In this document: positions 28,928 to 37,980 of the stretch, piece by piece
Position numbering within the stretch: the stretch's first letter is position 1
How the letters are laid out: each line of letters opens with the position of its first letter
NCBI RefSeq assembly: GCF_026191185.1
Contig: NZ_JAPHOV010000001.1
Location: forward strand, 2,041,001 to 2,105,000
Reading direction: 5' to 3'
Length of the DNA: 64,000 nt
Source of the DNA: Legionella sp. PATHC032
Lineage (GTDB): Bacteria > Pseudomonadota > Gammaproteobacteria > Legionellales > Legionellaceae
The notes under the pieces: model-generated
The model's input: only the letters and a program-made list of their open reading frames with translations
Database searches by the model: none
Told to the model about the DNA's origin: nothing
Position numbers and translations under genes: made by a program

Positions 28928-30787
28928 ATGTGTGGAGTAATAGGGATATTCAGTCATAAAGCTATTGACCCTGAACAAATCGTACAAGCAACAAAGGCCT
29001 TGGCTCACCGTGGACCAGATGGATATAAAATATGGCAGTCAAAAACAGGTCGCGTTGCACTTGGCCATCATAGGCTCAGTATTAATGATAAAATCAACGG
29101 TGACCAACCGATGGTTGACAATAAGATTGTCATATCTGTTAATGGGGAGTTGTACGATTATACACCACTTAAAACTCACCTTATCTCTTTAGGCTATAAT
29201 TTTAAGACCAATTCAGACAGTGAATTAGTTCTACATCTTTATCATGCATATGGTTTAGACTTTGTGAATTACCTTCGTGGTGAGTTTGCCATCATCATCT
29301 ATGACATGATTGCAAATAAAATAATTATTGCTAGAGACAGGTTTGGGATAAAACCAATGTGTTATTATCTTAAAGATGGAGTTTTCTACTGCGCCTCTGA
29401 AGCTAAAGCCATATTCGCGGCTGGTGTCGCAATCAAGTGGGACCTCCAATCTCTTGAACAAAGTTTTAGTTTTCAATATCTATCTGCAGATCAAACATTG
29501 TTTTCAGGTATCAAACAGCTAGAGCCCGGTAAATTACTTGTTTATGATGGCTACAAATTGATTAAACACACCTACTGGGATATCAACTACCATAACAACC
29601 AAATGGAAAGACCTTCATTTGAGGATTATACCTCCTTAATTTTAAATGAATTAAAAGACTCAATTCAGCAAAGACTACGAAGTGGTGAAAAGAAAATATG
29701 TTGTCATCTTAGTGGAGGTTTAGATTCTTCTGCAATTGCCTCATTAGCAAATCAGTATGTAGGAAATACTTTACCTTGTTTTACATTATCTTTTGATAAT
29801 CCACTCTATGATGAAACAGAACAGGCAAAAGCAGTAGCTGATCACATAGGTGTCGATATCCAGGTTGTAAGTATTACTGTTGAACATATGTTGAGTGTTC
29901 TCGAAGACGCAATATTCTACTCAGAAGGCACCGCTATAAATAATCATCTGAGTGCAAAATATATTCTTAATCAGAAAATCAAACAGCAAGGCTTTGAAAT
30001 AGTTTTATCTGGTGAAGGATCAGATGAGTTGTTTTACGGTTATAATCATTTGGCTTGTGACTTTGATCCAGAGAATTTTAAAAAAGAAACCATTAATACG
30101 ATTACCAGAGGGATTCATTTTAGCGATGAACAAGATATTGATCTGAGTATTATTCAAAATAAAATTGGTATGATTCCTACATTTGTTAGGGCAAAAGCAT
30201 CAATTGGGATGAAGATTAGTGCCCTCATGAACAAACAGGATAGGATGACAAGTATACTCAATCAAATTTTTTCAAATGAAATCATAAATCCCATTGCTAA
30301 TTTTACACCTTTACAAAAATCAACCTATCTTTGGAGTAAGTTTGCCTTAGCTGGGTATATATTGCGTACACTTGGTGATGGAACCGAAATGGCTCATGGG
30401 GTTGAAGGTCGAGTACCATTTCTTGATCATAAATTATTTGATTTAGTTAGCTCCATGCCCGCCGAATACAATTTCAGACATGGGTTAGAAAAATATGCCT
30501 TAAGACAGGCTGTAAAAAAATTTATCCCTCCCAGTACGCTCTATCGAAAAAAACAACCACTGCTAGCACCTCCACTTTTTTTAATGACCCCCAAAGGAAT
30601 TGATTTTATTTTAGATTGTGTCAACGACCTAGCTTTCCAATCATTACCTTATCTATCACAACCTAAAGTTAAAAATTATTTTGAGTCGATTAAGAATATG
30701 GATTTCAACCAAAAAGTTGCTGCAGAACCCGTTGTCATGTTAATTATAACCAGTTATTTGTTAATGAAACGTTTTAAATTAACATAA
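28928..30787 (+). CDS. asnB: Glutamine-hydrolysing asparagine synthetase-like amidotransferase
   Basis: A 619-residue AsnB-family protein with both halves intact. The N-terminal Ntn glutaminase starts MCGVIGIFS, so Cys2 becomes the nucleophile. ALAHRGPDG, VNGELYDY and TNSDSELVLHLY are the glutamine-binding motifs. The synthetase half has the ATP-pyrophosphatase loop CCHLSGGLDSSAIASLA and SGEGSDELFYGY, then VEGRVPFLDHKLFDL. The family makes asparagine or, in clusters, other amides. The ATG used is the only one that leaves Cys at position 2. It stands beside biosynthetic genes, so a tailoring amidation is as likely as housekeeping. Whether another asnB exists in the genome would help decide. 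Confidence 0.85.
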   Translation: MCGVIGIFSHKAIDPEQIVQATKALAHRGPDGYKIWQSKTGRVALGHHRLSINDKINGDQPMVDNKIVISVNGELYDYTPLKTHLISLGYNFKTNSDSELVLHLYHAYGLDFVNYLRGEFAIIIYDMIANKIIIARDRFGIKPMCYYLKDGVFYCASEAKAIFAAGVAIKWDLQSLEQSFSFQYLSADQTLFSGIKQLEPGKLLVYDGYKLIKHTYWDINYHNNQMERPSFEDYTSLILNELKDSIQQRLRSGEKKICCHLSGGLDSSAIASLANQYVGNTLPCFTLSFDNPLYDETEQAKAVADHIGVDIQVVSITVEHMLSVLEDAIFYSEGTAINNHLSAKYILNQKIKQQGFEIVLSGEGSDELFYGYNHLACDFDPENFKKETINTITRGIHFSDEQDIDLSIIQNKIGMIPTFVRAKASIGMKISALMNKQDRMTSILNQIFSNEIINPIANFTPLQKSTYLWSKFALAGYILRTLGDGTEMAHGVEGRVPFLDHKLFDLVSSMPAEYNFRHGLEKYALRQAVKKFIPPSTLYRKKQPLLAPPLFLMTPKGIDFILDCVNDLAFQSLPYLSQPKVKNYFESIKNMDFNQKVAAEPVVMLIITSYLLMKRFKLT

Positions 30788-30856
30788 GAGCTCAAAATTT
30801 AAATTTGTATTAGTTAAAAGTTCTTACAAAATCTTTAAATTTTCCTAAAAAGTCTT

Positions 30857-31615
30857 TTATTTTCTTCCAACAATAATATTTCGTGGGCTATCTTTGGTTA
30901 CTCCTTCGCCATTTATACTGCCGTGCAGTTTAATATCAGTAAATCCGGTTTGTAAAAACATCTCTTTAAGCATAGAGGGAAAATAAATTTTAGACTCACC
31001 AAACTTGGTAATTTTAGAATCACCCAAATCTGGAAAATCATAATGCCAATACGTTACAATCATACCTCTTTCCATATCAATCTCTACTTCTTTAACAATT
31101 TTCCCAGGTCTGCCTTTTAATTTAACCTCTAAATAAGGATTGAAATTTTGTAATATATAAGCTGGATTAGTATAATCGAGGACATAGACACCACCGTCTT
31201 TGAGAGATGCATAAGCATTTTTAATCATTTGACAATTAATATGATCGTTGTCTGTATAGCCAAAACTTGTATACCAATTAAAAGCAGCATCAACAGGCTG
31301 GTTGGTAATAAACTGTAAAGCATCAGCTCGTCGATACGAACAGTATGATGAAACGGGTTTAGCAAGTTGACAAGCCCGCTCTATACAATCTGTAGAAAGA
31401 TCAATGCCAATTATTTGATATCCCCTTTGTGCCAGTGCTCGCGAAATATCAGCTATTCCGCAACATTGTTCAAATATTAATGCCCCTGGTTCCACTTCAA
31501 ATTGATTGAGTAAATAGTCACAAATTTCTTTTATGTTCGTCCTCTCGACTTGATAATCAACATAAATGTCATCAAAGAAATTTTCATACCAGGTATTTTT
31601 CACTATTTGTCCCAA
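30857..31615 (-). CDS. Class I SAM-dependent methyltransferase
   Basis: About 252 residues. The SAM-binding motif I reads GALIFEQCCGIADISRALA, a variant of the usual DxGxGxG in which GxGxG is partly replaced (Cys-Cys-Gly). The second strand ends QIIGIDLST and the post-motif region is YRRADALQFI. The pattern matches UbiE/ubiquinone-type small-molecule methyltransferases. The start is a TTG at 31615 or a GTG at 31603; neither has a strong Shine-Dalgarno. It follows the dehydrogenase gene by about 11 bp and is probably in one operon with it. The methyl acceptor is unknown. Confidence 0.7.
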   Translation of the reverse strand: MGQIVKNTWYENFFDDIYVDYQVERTNIKEICDYLLNQFEVEPGALIFEQCCGIADISRALAQRGYQIIGIDLSTDCIERACQLAKPVSSYCSYRRADALQFITNQPVDAAFNWYTSFGYTDNDHINCQMIKNAYASLKDGGVYVLDYTNPAYILQNFNPYLEVKLKGRPGKIVKEVEIDMERGMIVTYWHYDFPDLGDSKITKFGESKIYFPSMLKEMFLQTGFTDIKLHGSINGEGVTKDSPRNIIVGRK

Positions 31616-31626
31616 GCATTTAAAGT

Positions 31627-32517
31627 TTAATCGTTAACAGTAAAGAATATTTTTTTGGATTCTCCGGGTGCTGATATTTCAGAAAGCAAAATTATTGCAT
31701 GAGATAAAGGAAAATTATCACCAAACAAATCATCCACATATAAGTGTTTATTAGCCAATAAATCGATAGCTGTTTTAAACTCACCATAATGAGCACCTAA
31801 TAATTGAATTTCCTTTTGTACGATCTGCCTCACAGGAAATGATATGTTATTAGAAGGCCGGCTTTTTAAAATTAGTTTGCCTTTGGGTTTCAAGGTACGA
31901 ACCATTGCGCCTATCGACTCATTAGTTAAGTCTGTTTCAATAAGATAGTCAAAATAGTTATTCAAAGGTGCCACATTATCAGAATCAATAACAATAATAT
32001 TACGATAGCCTAAACATTCTAATATTCTTAACGTAAGCATAGCTATACGATTATTACCCCATATTCCACCTACTGCCGATTTATCCAAAGCGAGAGTGAG
32101 AGGCGCTAAACTGGCTGCTACAGGTTCTAAGTATGCTCCGTGCCTAAATGATAGGGAATCAGGGATTGGATAAACTTGTTCTGCTGTAACACGGACATAC
32201 TCGGCAAAGGCTCCATCATAATCTACCCCCATGAATAAATTTTTACCATTAGAGCCTCTTATAATAGGGAAGCAAGATACTCTATCACCTATTTCAAATC
32301 TTCTAACATCAGAACCTTTTGCCTCTATTATACCTGAGAACTCATGTCCCAATGTGATTGGTAATTTTAATTTTAATTTACCTTGTGCAGCGTATTGATC
32401 TGTACGGCATAGACCTGCTATCTTTACTTTAATAATGACATCTGTGCTGGATAACAGTTGAGGTTCTGGGATCTTCCGAAAACATAGTCCTTTTTCTTCT
32501 TTACGCACAGCAAGCAT
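31627..32517 (-). CDS. Zinc-type medium-chain alcohol dehydrogenase, atypical short form
   Basis: About 296 residues from the ATG at 32517, with AGGA 7 bases before it; a TTG at 32535 is in frame. The catalytic zinc ligands appear as GLCRTD (Cys), LGHEFSG (His-Glu) and YLEPVA (Glu). The structural-zinc loop with its four cysteines is missing: the region between GDRVSCFP and DYDGAFAEY has none. The nucleotide-binding stretch (VGGIWGNNRIAMLTLRILE) is also poorly conserved relative to GxGxxG. It may be a specialised or partly degenerate enzyme. It precedes the methyltransferase and is divergent from the NRPS gene, sharing a 129-bp promoter region with it. Confidence 0.7.
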   Translation of the reverse strand: MLAVRKEEKGLCFRKIPEPQLLSSTDVIIKVKIAGLCRTDQYAAQGKLKLKLPITLGHEFSGIIEAKGSDVRRFEIGDRVSCFPIIRGSNGKNLFMGVDYDGAFAEYVRVTAEQVYPIPDSLSFRHGAYLEPVAASLAPLTLALDKSAVGGIWGNNRIAMLTLRILECLGYRNIIVIDSDNVAPLNNYFDYLIETDLTNESIGAMVRTLKPKGKLILKSRPSNNISFPVRQIVQKEIQLLGAHYGEFKTAIDLLANKHLYVDDLFGDNFPLSHAIILLSEISAPGESKKIFFTVND

Positions 32518-32646
32518 CACAATTCCTATGCACAAATTGATATATATTTACGAATAGCACACTATTGGTTCTTATGCAATTTTGTAGCAGAGAATGTTCT
32601 TTGACAGGTATAGCAAAAGCTGCTAATACTAACTCATATTATCCGT

Positions 32647-35637
32647 TTGTCTTCAATACAGAATATTCAAATTATGAATATATTTAGTCAAAAGTTTCAC
32701 ACTATTTCATCAAAGTATCCTAATCATACTGCGATTGAATATGGGGATAACTTGACCATCACTTACAACGAATTAAACCAAGCTGTAAACAACCATATCA
32801 TTAAACTTAAAGAGTCAGGAATTATTCCCGGCTTCATTGCGGCAGTCACTTTAGATAAGTCCATTGAGTATATTATTACTTTACTAGCTTTATGGAGAAT
32901 GGATTGTGTATTGCTTCCTATCATACCAGAGCTCCCTGAGCTTAGGCGTCAACACATTTTGGATATTGCCAAACCCAACGCATTGATAAATACCGATGGA
33001 ATTCAGCTTATTCATTCTACAATTAGAACATATACTGAAAAATTAGCCTCAATATTTTTCACCTCAGGCAGCACTGGAAAACCCAAGGGGGTTATGGTAC
33101 CTCATACTAGCCTGGTTAATGTCCTGGAACAACAAATTCAATTATTCGATTTAAATGCGACAAGCAGAACTCTTTTTTTATTATCGCCGCAATTTGATGC
33201 ATCAATCTCTGATATTGGTACAACTCTGTTATCAGGTGCATGCCTGGTTATTTCATCTAACAAAAGTTTATTATTAGCCAGTAGAATTTATGAAACCATT
33301 GCAAAAAAACAAATTACCCACTTGGATATTCCCCCCTCATTGTTGGCTAGACTTGATCCCAAAACACTTCCCTCGTCAGTTAAAACATTAATAATTGGTG
33401 GAGAAACTTGCCCCATTAAGACAATTAAAGCCTTTAGTAGCCGTTGTAAACTCATCAATGTTTATGGACCTACTGAAGCAACCATCTGTACCAGCATGGC
33501 AATATGTTCACCAAATTCGGATCAAGCCTACATAGGTGATCCCATTTCACCTAATGAATATTTGATCATTGATGATGACTTAAATCCACTAAAAGGCGAG
33601 GCGGCAGGAGAATTGCTGATTTCTTCACCAGGCCTTGCAGTAGGATATATGGATGATCCAGAGCTAACTGATAGAAAATTTATTTTTATACAAGGAAAAC
33701 GCTATTTTAAAACGGGTGATCTTGTTAGGAGATATAAAAATAATCAAATTGCTATTCTGGGGAGAAAAGATAGACAACTTAAAATACGAGGACAACTGGT
33801 TTGTCTGGAGGAAATTGAACAGGCATTAAAAAAAATTACCAAGGTAACCAATAGCCTGGTTATTCCATTTAAAAGAGGAAGTAAAACAACACAATTAATA
33901 GCATTTATTGAATGCAAACAGTCAATAGAATCCGATTCAATTCTTAATCAGTTAAAAGACTCATTACCCGATTGGATGATTCCTTCTAAATGCTATCAGC
34001 TTACTCAACTGTTTACTAATGCAAATGGCAAGATTGATCCTGATGCTCATCTTAGGTATTTGAAAAAGATGGAAAACGATTATTGTCAATTAGTAGAAAA
34101 GGATAATAGCGAAAAACTAAACGCGACAGAAAAGACACTTCAATTTATATGGAAGTCAACATTAAAGTTAAAAAAACTCCCAAGCCTGGACAGCCATTTT
34201 TTTAATGATTTAGGGGGAGATTCATTAACAGCTATAGAAATGATCACTAAATGCGAAAAGCATAATATTAAACTTCCATTAGGTGCAATCGAAAAACTTT
34301 CAACTATCCGATTATTAAGTCAATGGTTATTAAAAAATCATGATAATCCTGCAGATGTTTTTGTAATGAAAGGAAAACAATTAATATCAATAGCTGATAA
34401 AGAAAAACATGTAATTGACCAATTTATTTGTCGGATAAATAAAAAAGCGTATATCAAGAACAAAATAGAAAACGAAAAAACAATTCTGATTACTGGTTGT
34501 ACTGGTTTTATTGGTTCCTATCTACTCTCCCGCTTACTGCTTTCAAAATTTAAAATAATATGTCTTGTCAGATCAACCTCTCATTCAAATGCAAAACATC
34601 GTGTTATGATGCAAATGAAAAAAAACGGGCTATTCATTTCACATGATGATTTGGAATCCCTTGAAATTCTATCTGTGGATCTATCACAGGACTATTTTGG
34701 TTTGGATAAAAATGACTGGTTTTCACTGACTGAAAGAGTAGATGAAGTTTTTCATTTGGCCGCAGCGGTAAATATGACATCACCATTTGACGTATTGTAT
34801 TCAGATAATGTTCTAGCTACCGCCAACATACTTCGTTTTTGTCTAACCAATAAAAGAAAAAAATTACACTATACATCAACATTATCAGTATTGCTCTCCA
34901 CAAATCAAAATGCTGGTCAGAGTTATGAGGAAAACCACTTAAATCAATTCGCCGAGATTTATGGTGGTTATGCCCAGACAAAATGGGCAGCAGAATATTT
35001 AGTTAGCCAATATTCATCACAAATCCCAATAAATATTTTTCGTTTAGGACTAATCACTGGCAATAGTGTTAATGGCCACTCAAGCCAGAATGATCTATTG
35101 ATACATTTTCTTGAAGCAACGATCTTGAGTCAATGCTTCCCCATTATTTCAAAAAATAAGGAATATTATCTTAACCCAACGCCTATTGATTATGCTGTAA
35201 ATGCAATGCTCTATATTTCTCAAAATGAACAATCTGGTTTCTTTCACATTATTAATGATACCAATTTTTCATTGGCGCTGATTCAACAAGCCCTGTCGCA
35301 ACATTTCCCGAATATCAAGACAATTCCATTAGTTCAATGGAGAGAACAACTGGTTGCAAATTTTAAAAATAACAAAAGGTATTTGGCTACTTATATGTCT
35401 GTTAGCAGACAACTTATAGATAGGAATCATATTGAATATAATCCTCTGGATTTATTTCAGATAACCAATATAAATATCGTACAAACCAATACTAAAAAAT
35501 CACTGATAAATAGCAATGTTTGTTGCCCTCCTGCTGATATCAATCTATTAATTAAATATATTGCTTATTGTCAGGAAAAATTGGCCATGAATAAATATCA
35601 ACAAGCTAATACTCAACATTTACATGAGAATAACTAA
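32647..35637 (+). CDS. Single-module NRPS: adenylation - carrier - thioester reductase
   Basis: A 996-residue protein with three domains. Residues 1-480 are an adenylation domain (FFTSGSTGKPKGVMVPH, FDASISD, NVYGPTEATIC, FKTGDLVRRY, NGKIDP). Residues about 500-585 are a carrier domain (FFNDLGGDSLTAIEM). Residues about 610-990 are an NAD(P)-dependent thioester reductase (ILITGCTGFIGSYLLSRLLL, GGYAQTKWAAEYL). Proteins of this layout release the bound acid as an aldehyde or alcohol, as in Lys2 and carboxylic acid reductases. There is no condensation domain. By eye the pocket code reads D-A-S-D-I-G-V-I-C-K, which I cannot assign. The start at the TTG is uncertain (ATG at 32674 in frame). A NadR-like gene follows with no gap. 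Confidence 0.85.
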   Translation: MSSIQNIQIMNIFSQKFHTISSKYPNHTAIEYGDNLTITYNELNQAVNNHIIKLKESGIIPGFIAAVTLDKSIEYIITLLALWRMDCVLLPIIPELPELRRQHILDIAKPNALINTDGIQLIHSTIRTYTEKLASIFFTSGSTGKPKGVMVPHTSLVNVLEQQIQLFDLNATSRTLFLLSPQFDASISDIGTTLLSGACLVISSNKSLLLASRIYETIAKKQITHLDIPPSLLARLDPKTLPSSVKTLIIGGETCPIKTIKAFSSRCKLINVYGPTEATICTSMAICSPNSDQAYIGDPISPNEYLIIDDDLNPLKGEAAGELLISSPGLAVGYMDDPELTDRKFIFIQGKRYFKTGDLVRRYKNNQIAILGRKDRQLKIRGQLVCLEEIEQALKKITKVTNSLVIPFKRGSKTTQLIAFIECKQSIESDSILNQLKDSLPDWMIPSKCYQLTQLFTNANGKIDPDAHLRYLKKMENDYCQLVEKDNSEKLNATEKTLQFIWKSTLKLKKLPSLDSHFFNDLGGDSLTAIEMITKCEKHNIKLPLGAIEKLSTIRLLSQWLLKNHDNPADVFVMKGKQLISIADKEKHVIDQFICRINKKAYIKNKIENEKTILITGCTGFIGSYLLSRLLLSKFKIICLVRSTSHSNAKHRVMMQMKKNGLFISHDDLESLEILSVDLSQDYFGLDKNDWFSLTERVDEVFHLAAAVNMTSPFDVLYSDNVLATANILRFCLTNKRKKLHYTSTLSVLLSTNQNAGQSYEENHLNQFAEIYGGYAQTKWAAEYLVSQYSSQIPINIFRLGLITGNSVNGHSSQNDLLIHFLEATILSQCFPIISKNKEYYLNPTPIDYAVNAMLYISQNEQSGFFHIINDTNFSLALIQQALSQHFPNIKTIPLVQWREQLVANFKNNKRYLATYMSVSRQLIDRNHIEYNPLDLFQITNINIVQTNTKKSLINSNVCCPPADINLLIKYIAYCQEKLAMNKYQQANTQHLHENN

Positions 35638-36705
35638 ATGAAAACTGGATTAGTACTTGGAAAATTTATGCCGCCTCACAAAGGGCATGAAATGCTGATC
35701 TCTTTCGCATATCAATTTGTAGATAAACTGCATATCATCGTAGATAATGTTAATGATGGAGCTTTTGGCGACAATTATATTCCAGGTGAACAAAGAGTTG
35801 CCTGGTTACAAAAAAAATACCCTTATGCTGAAGTCGTTTGTTTATTTTCACCCATGCCGCAAGATCCTAACTTGCCCGGTTTTTGGCAAACATGGAAAGA
35901 TGTCATCTATCAAACCATTAGTTACCGTACAGATTATGTTTTTGCTGGGGAACTATATGGTTTCCAGCTGGCAAAAAATTTGGGATCAACTTATATTCCT
36001 ATTGGGATATTACGAGAAATCCATCCTATATCAGCAACAGAAATACGAAATAGTCTTAAAGAAAATTGGGATAGCCTTGCCTCATTTGTAAAACCGGATT
36101 TTTTACTTAAAGTAGCAATTATTGGCCCTGAATCTAGTGGAAAAACCACACTCACAAAAATACTCTCAAGTCACTATGAAACAACTTTTGTACCAGAATA
36201 TGCAAGATTATATTTAGAACCTATATTATATGAACGAGGAATAAATGTCTCTAAAATGAATTTTACTAATAATGACTTTCTTCACATTATCCACGGACAA
36301 CAAATCTTCGAAACAATCCAAGGCAAGAATGCTGTTCGCATCCTGTTTTCTGATACCGATCCACTATTAACAACGCTTTGGTATCGTTGGATTATGAAAA
36401 CTCCTGCACCTCTGGAAATTGTAAATCTCGCACTAACAAGTTCTTACGACTTATATCTTGTAACAAAACCAGATATTACTTGGACAGAAGATTGTGTACG
36501 TTATGAGGAAATGCAGTCTGAAAGACAAGAATTTTTCAATCAAACAATTAATCTGCTGGAAGCAAATAACCGCCCATATCATATCATTAGTGGCAGTTAT
36601 GAAAATCGCGTACAACAGGCGCAAGACATTATTGATCAATTGATACAAAATAAATTTCACCATAGTTATTTTTCAAGTAAATGGCAAAAAAAATATAACG
36701 ATTAA
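35638..36705 (+). CDS. nadR: NadR-like NMN adenylyltransferase/ribosylnicotinamide kinase
   Basis: A 355-residue bifunctional protein of the NadR type without the N-terminal HTH. Residues 1-160 are a nucleotidyltransferase (GKFMPPHKGHEMLI, ISATEIRNSL). Residues about 163-345 are a P-loop kinase (IIGPESSGKTTLTKIL, FVPEYARLYLE, FSDTDPLLTTLW). The known reaction pair is NMN plus ATP to NAD and phosphorylation of nicotinamide riboside. The ATG directly follows the NRPS stop codon, so it is translationally coupled to an NAD(P)H-using reductase. It may supply cofactor from salvage, or it may have been recruited to adenylylate the product; both are inference. Confidence 0.85.
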   Translation: MKTGLVLGKFMPPHKGHEMLISFAYQFVDKLHIIVDNVNDGAFGDNYIPGEQRVAWLQKKYPYAEVVCLFSPMPQDPNLPGFWQTWKDVIYQTISYRTDYVFAGELYGFQLAKNLGSTYIPIGILREIHPISATEIRNSLKENWDSLASFVKPDFLLKVAIIGPESSGKTTLTKILSSHYETTFVPEYARLYLEPILYERGINVSKMNFTNNDFLHIIHGQQIFETIQGKNAVRILFSDTDPLLTTLWYRWIMKTPAPLEIVNLALTSSYDLYLVTKPDITWTEDCVRYEEMQSERQEFFNQTINLLEANNRPYHIISGSYENRVQQAQDIIDQLIQNKFHHSYFSSKWQKKYND

Positions 36706-36771
36706 TAGATTATTTTGAGAACTAATCGATGGTACATAAAACAGATAATGCTATATTAAATTTGTGAGCTA

Positions 36772-37980
36772 CTACAGATGGCTGGTTGGGTGTAATAAAG
36801 TTTGTCTTGGATGTAATATTTTGAATGTATTATCTTCCAGGGAAATAACTGCTGGTGCTGCCATAATAAAATGAGGCATCAATGAAATAGTGTAAGCGCC
36901 AACGTGATTAATGATAAGATAATCCCCCTTTCTTGGAATTTCAGATGAGACGTCACTCAATAGGATATCATCTTCCCAACACGTAGGACCATAAACTGTA
37001 AAGCATCCAGAATGATATTCAGCATCTTGCTGCGATTTTACAAGTTCTAAGGGCATATTGAATTTATGCCTGGTTGGTTTGACCTGCAAAGCATTGGCAT
37101 CAACAGTAACTCTATAATTATTACCTGATTTTTCGGTCTTAATAACTTTTGTAACCATTTGAACTGCATTGGCAACCAGTCCAGCACCTGGTTCAAGATA
37201 AAGCATTGGCTGAGTTTCATAAGCCCAGCGGCTTTCATTAATCAAATTCGATATTTGAAATGCATAATCATGCCAGGAAGGAATTGGCTCGTTGACGCTA
37301 CCTACGGGAATCTCCGGATGCAAAATTCCGCCACCTAAGTTAATACTTTGGATCGTATCTGGAAAATACTCTTCTGCTGTTTTAAGTAATAGTTTTGTTA
37401 AGTTAGCAAAATGCATTAATGACCCGGTTTTGCAATTAGAATGGCCGTGGAGTGATACGTATTGAATATTTGGATAATTTCTCAATGAATCTTTAAACGA
37501 ATTAAATGTATGAACATCTACTGGTATACCAAATCGACTGGTTGGTAATCTTAAGCGTAGCCCAACTCTAAAGTCTTTATTTGAATGCAAACCAGCAATT
37601 CTATATAATTGCTCCATTTCATCTATTGAATCAATATTAGCTATACTGCTATTTTTTTGTATTAGAAGCCAATCATTTTCTGTTTTTAATGGCCCATTAA
37701 AAATAATTTTTTCAGGATCATGCTCAAGATTGATGATACCTTGGTATTCTAATGACGATGAAACCTCAATTAAAGCTCCAGCACCGCTAAGAGCTTTTAG
37801 TACTGATTGGCAATTATTGGCTTTGCATGCATAAGCAATCAAAGTATTTGAATAGTGTTTCTTAAAAGCACTTAATAGATTTTTATAATTATCAACTAAA
37901 CAGGTTTCATTTAATATATAAAAAGGCGAAGTAACTACTTCAGATATGTTTTCTAAAAATCGCCAATTCATTTGATTCAT
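36772..37980 (-). CDS. Group IV PLP-dependent decarboxylase (DAPDC/ODC-like)
   Basis: A 402-residue alanine-racemase-fold decarboxylase. The PLP lysine is Lys53 in AYACKANN. Other conserved elements are VSLHGHSNCKTGS, INLGGGILHPEIP, LEPGAGLVANA (phosphate binding), and the dimer-interface motif GPTCWEDDIL, with the cysteine and Asp of diaminopimelate and ornithine decarboxylases. NHVGAYT near the end completes the family signature. Its start overlaps the stop of the aminotransferase gene by 4 bp. It probably decarboxylates a D- or L-amino acid or amino-acid-derived ligation product made by the upstream ATP-grasp enzyme. It is unlikely to be the housekeeping lysA because of its context. Confidence 0.82.
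   Translation of the reverse strand: MNQMNWRFLENISEVVTSPFYILNETCLVDNYKNLLSAFKKHYSNTLIAYACKANNCQSVLKALSGAGALIEVSSSLEYQGIINLEHDPEKIIFNGPLKTENDWLLIQKNSSIANIDSIDEMEQLYRIAGLHSNKDFRVGLRLRLPTSRFGIPVDVHTFNSFKDSLRNYPNIQYVSLHGHSNCKTGSLMHFANLTKLLLKTAEEYFPDTIQSINLGGGILHPEIPVGSVNEPIPSWHDYAFQISNLINESRWAYETQPMLYLEPGAGLVANAVQMVTKVIKTEKSGNNYRVTVDANALQVKPTRHKFNMPLELVKSQQDAEYHSGCFTVYGPTCWEDDILLSDVSSEIPRKGDYLIINHVGAYTISLMPHFIMAAPAVISLEDNTFKILHPRQTLLHPTSHL

Noticed and set aside
36772-37980. Housekeeping diaminopimelate decarboxylase (lysA)
   Set aside because: Translationally coupled to an aminotransferase and an ATP-grasp gene in an accessory island; lysine biosynthesis genes are absent here.
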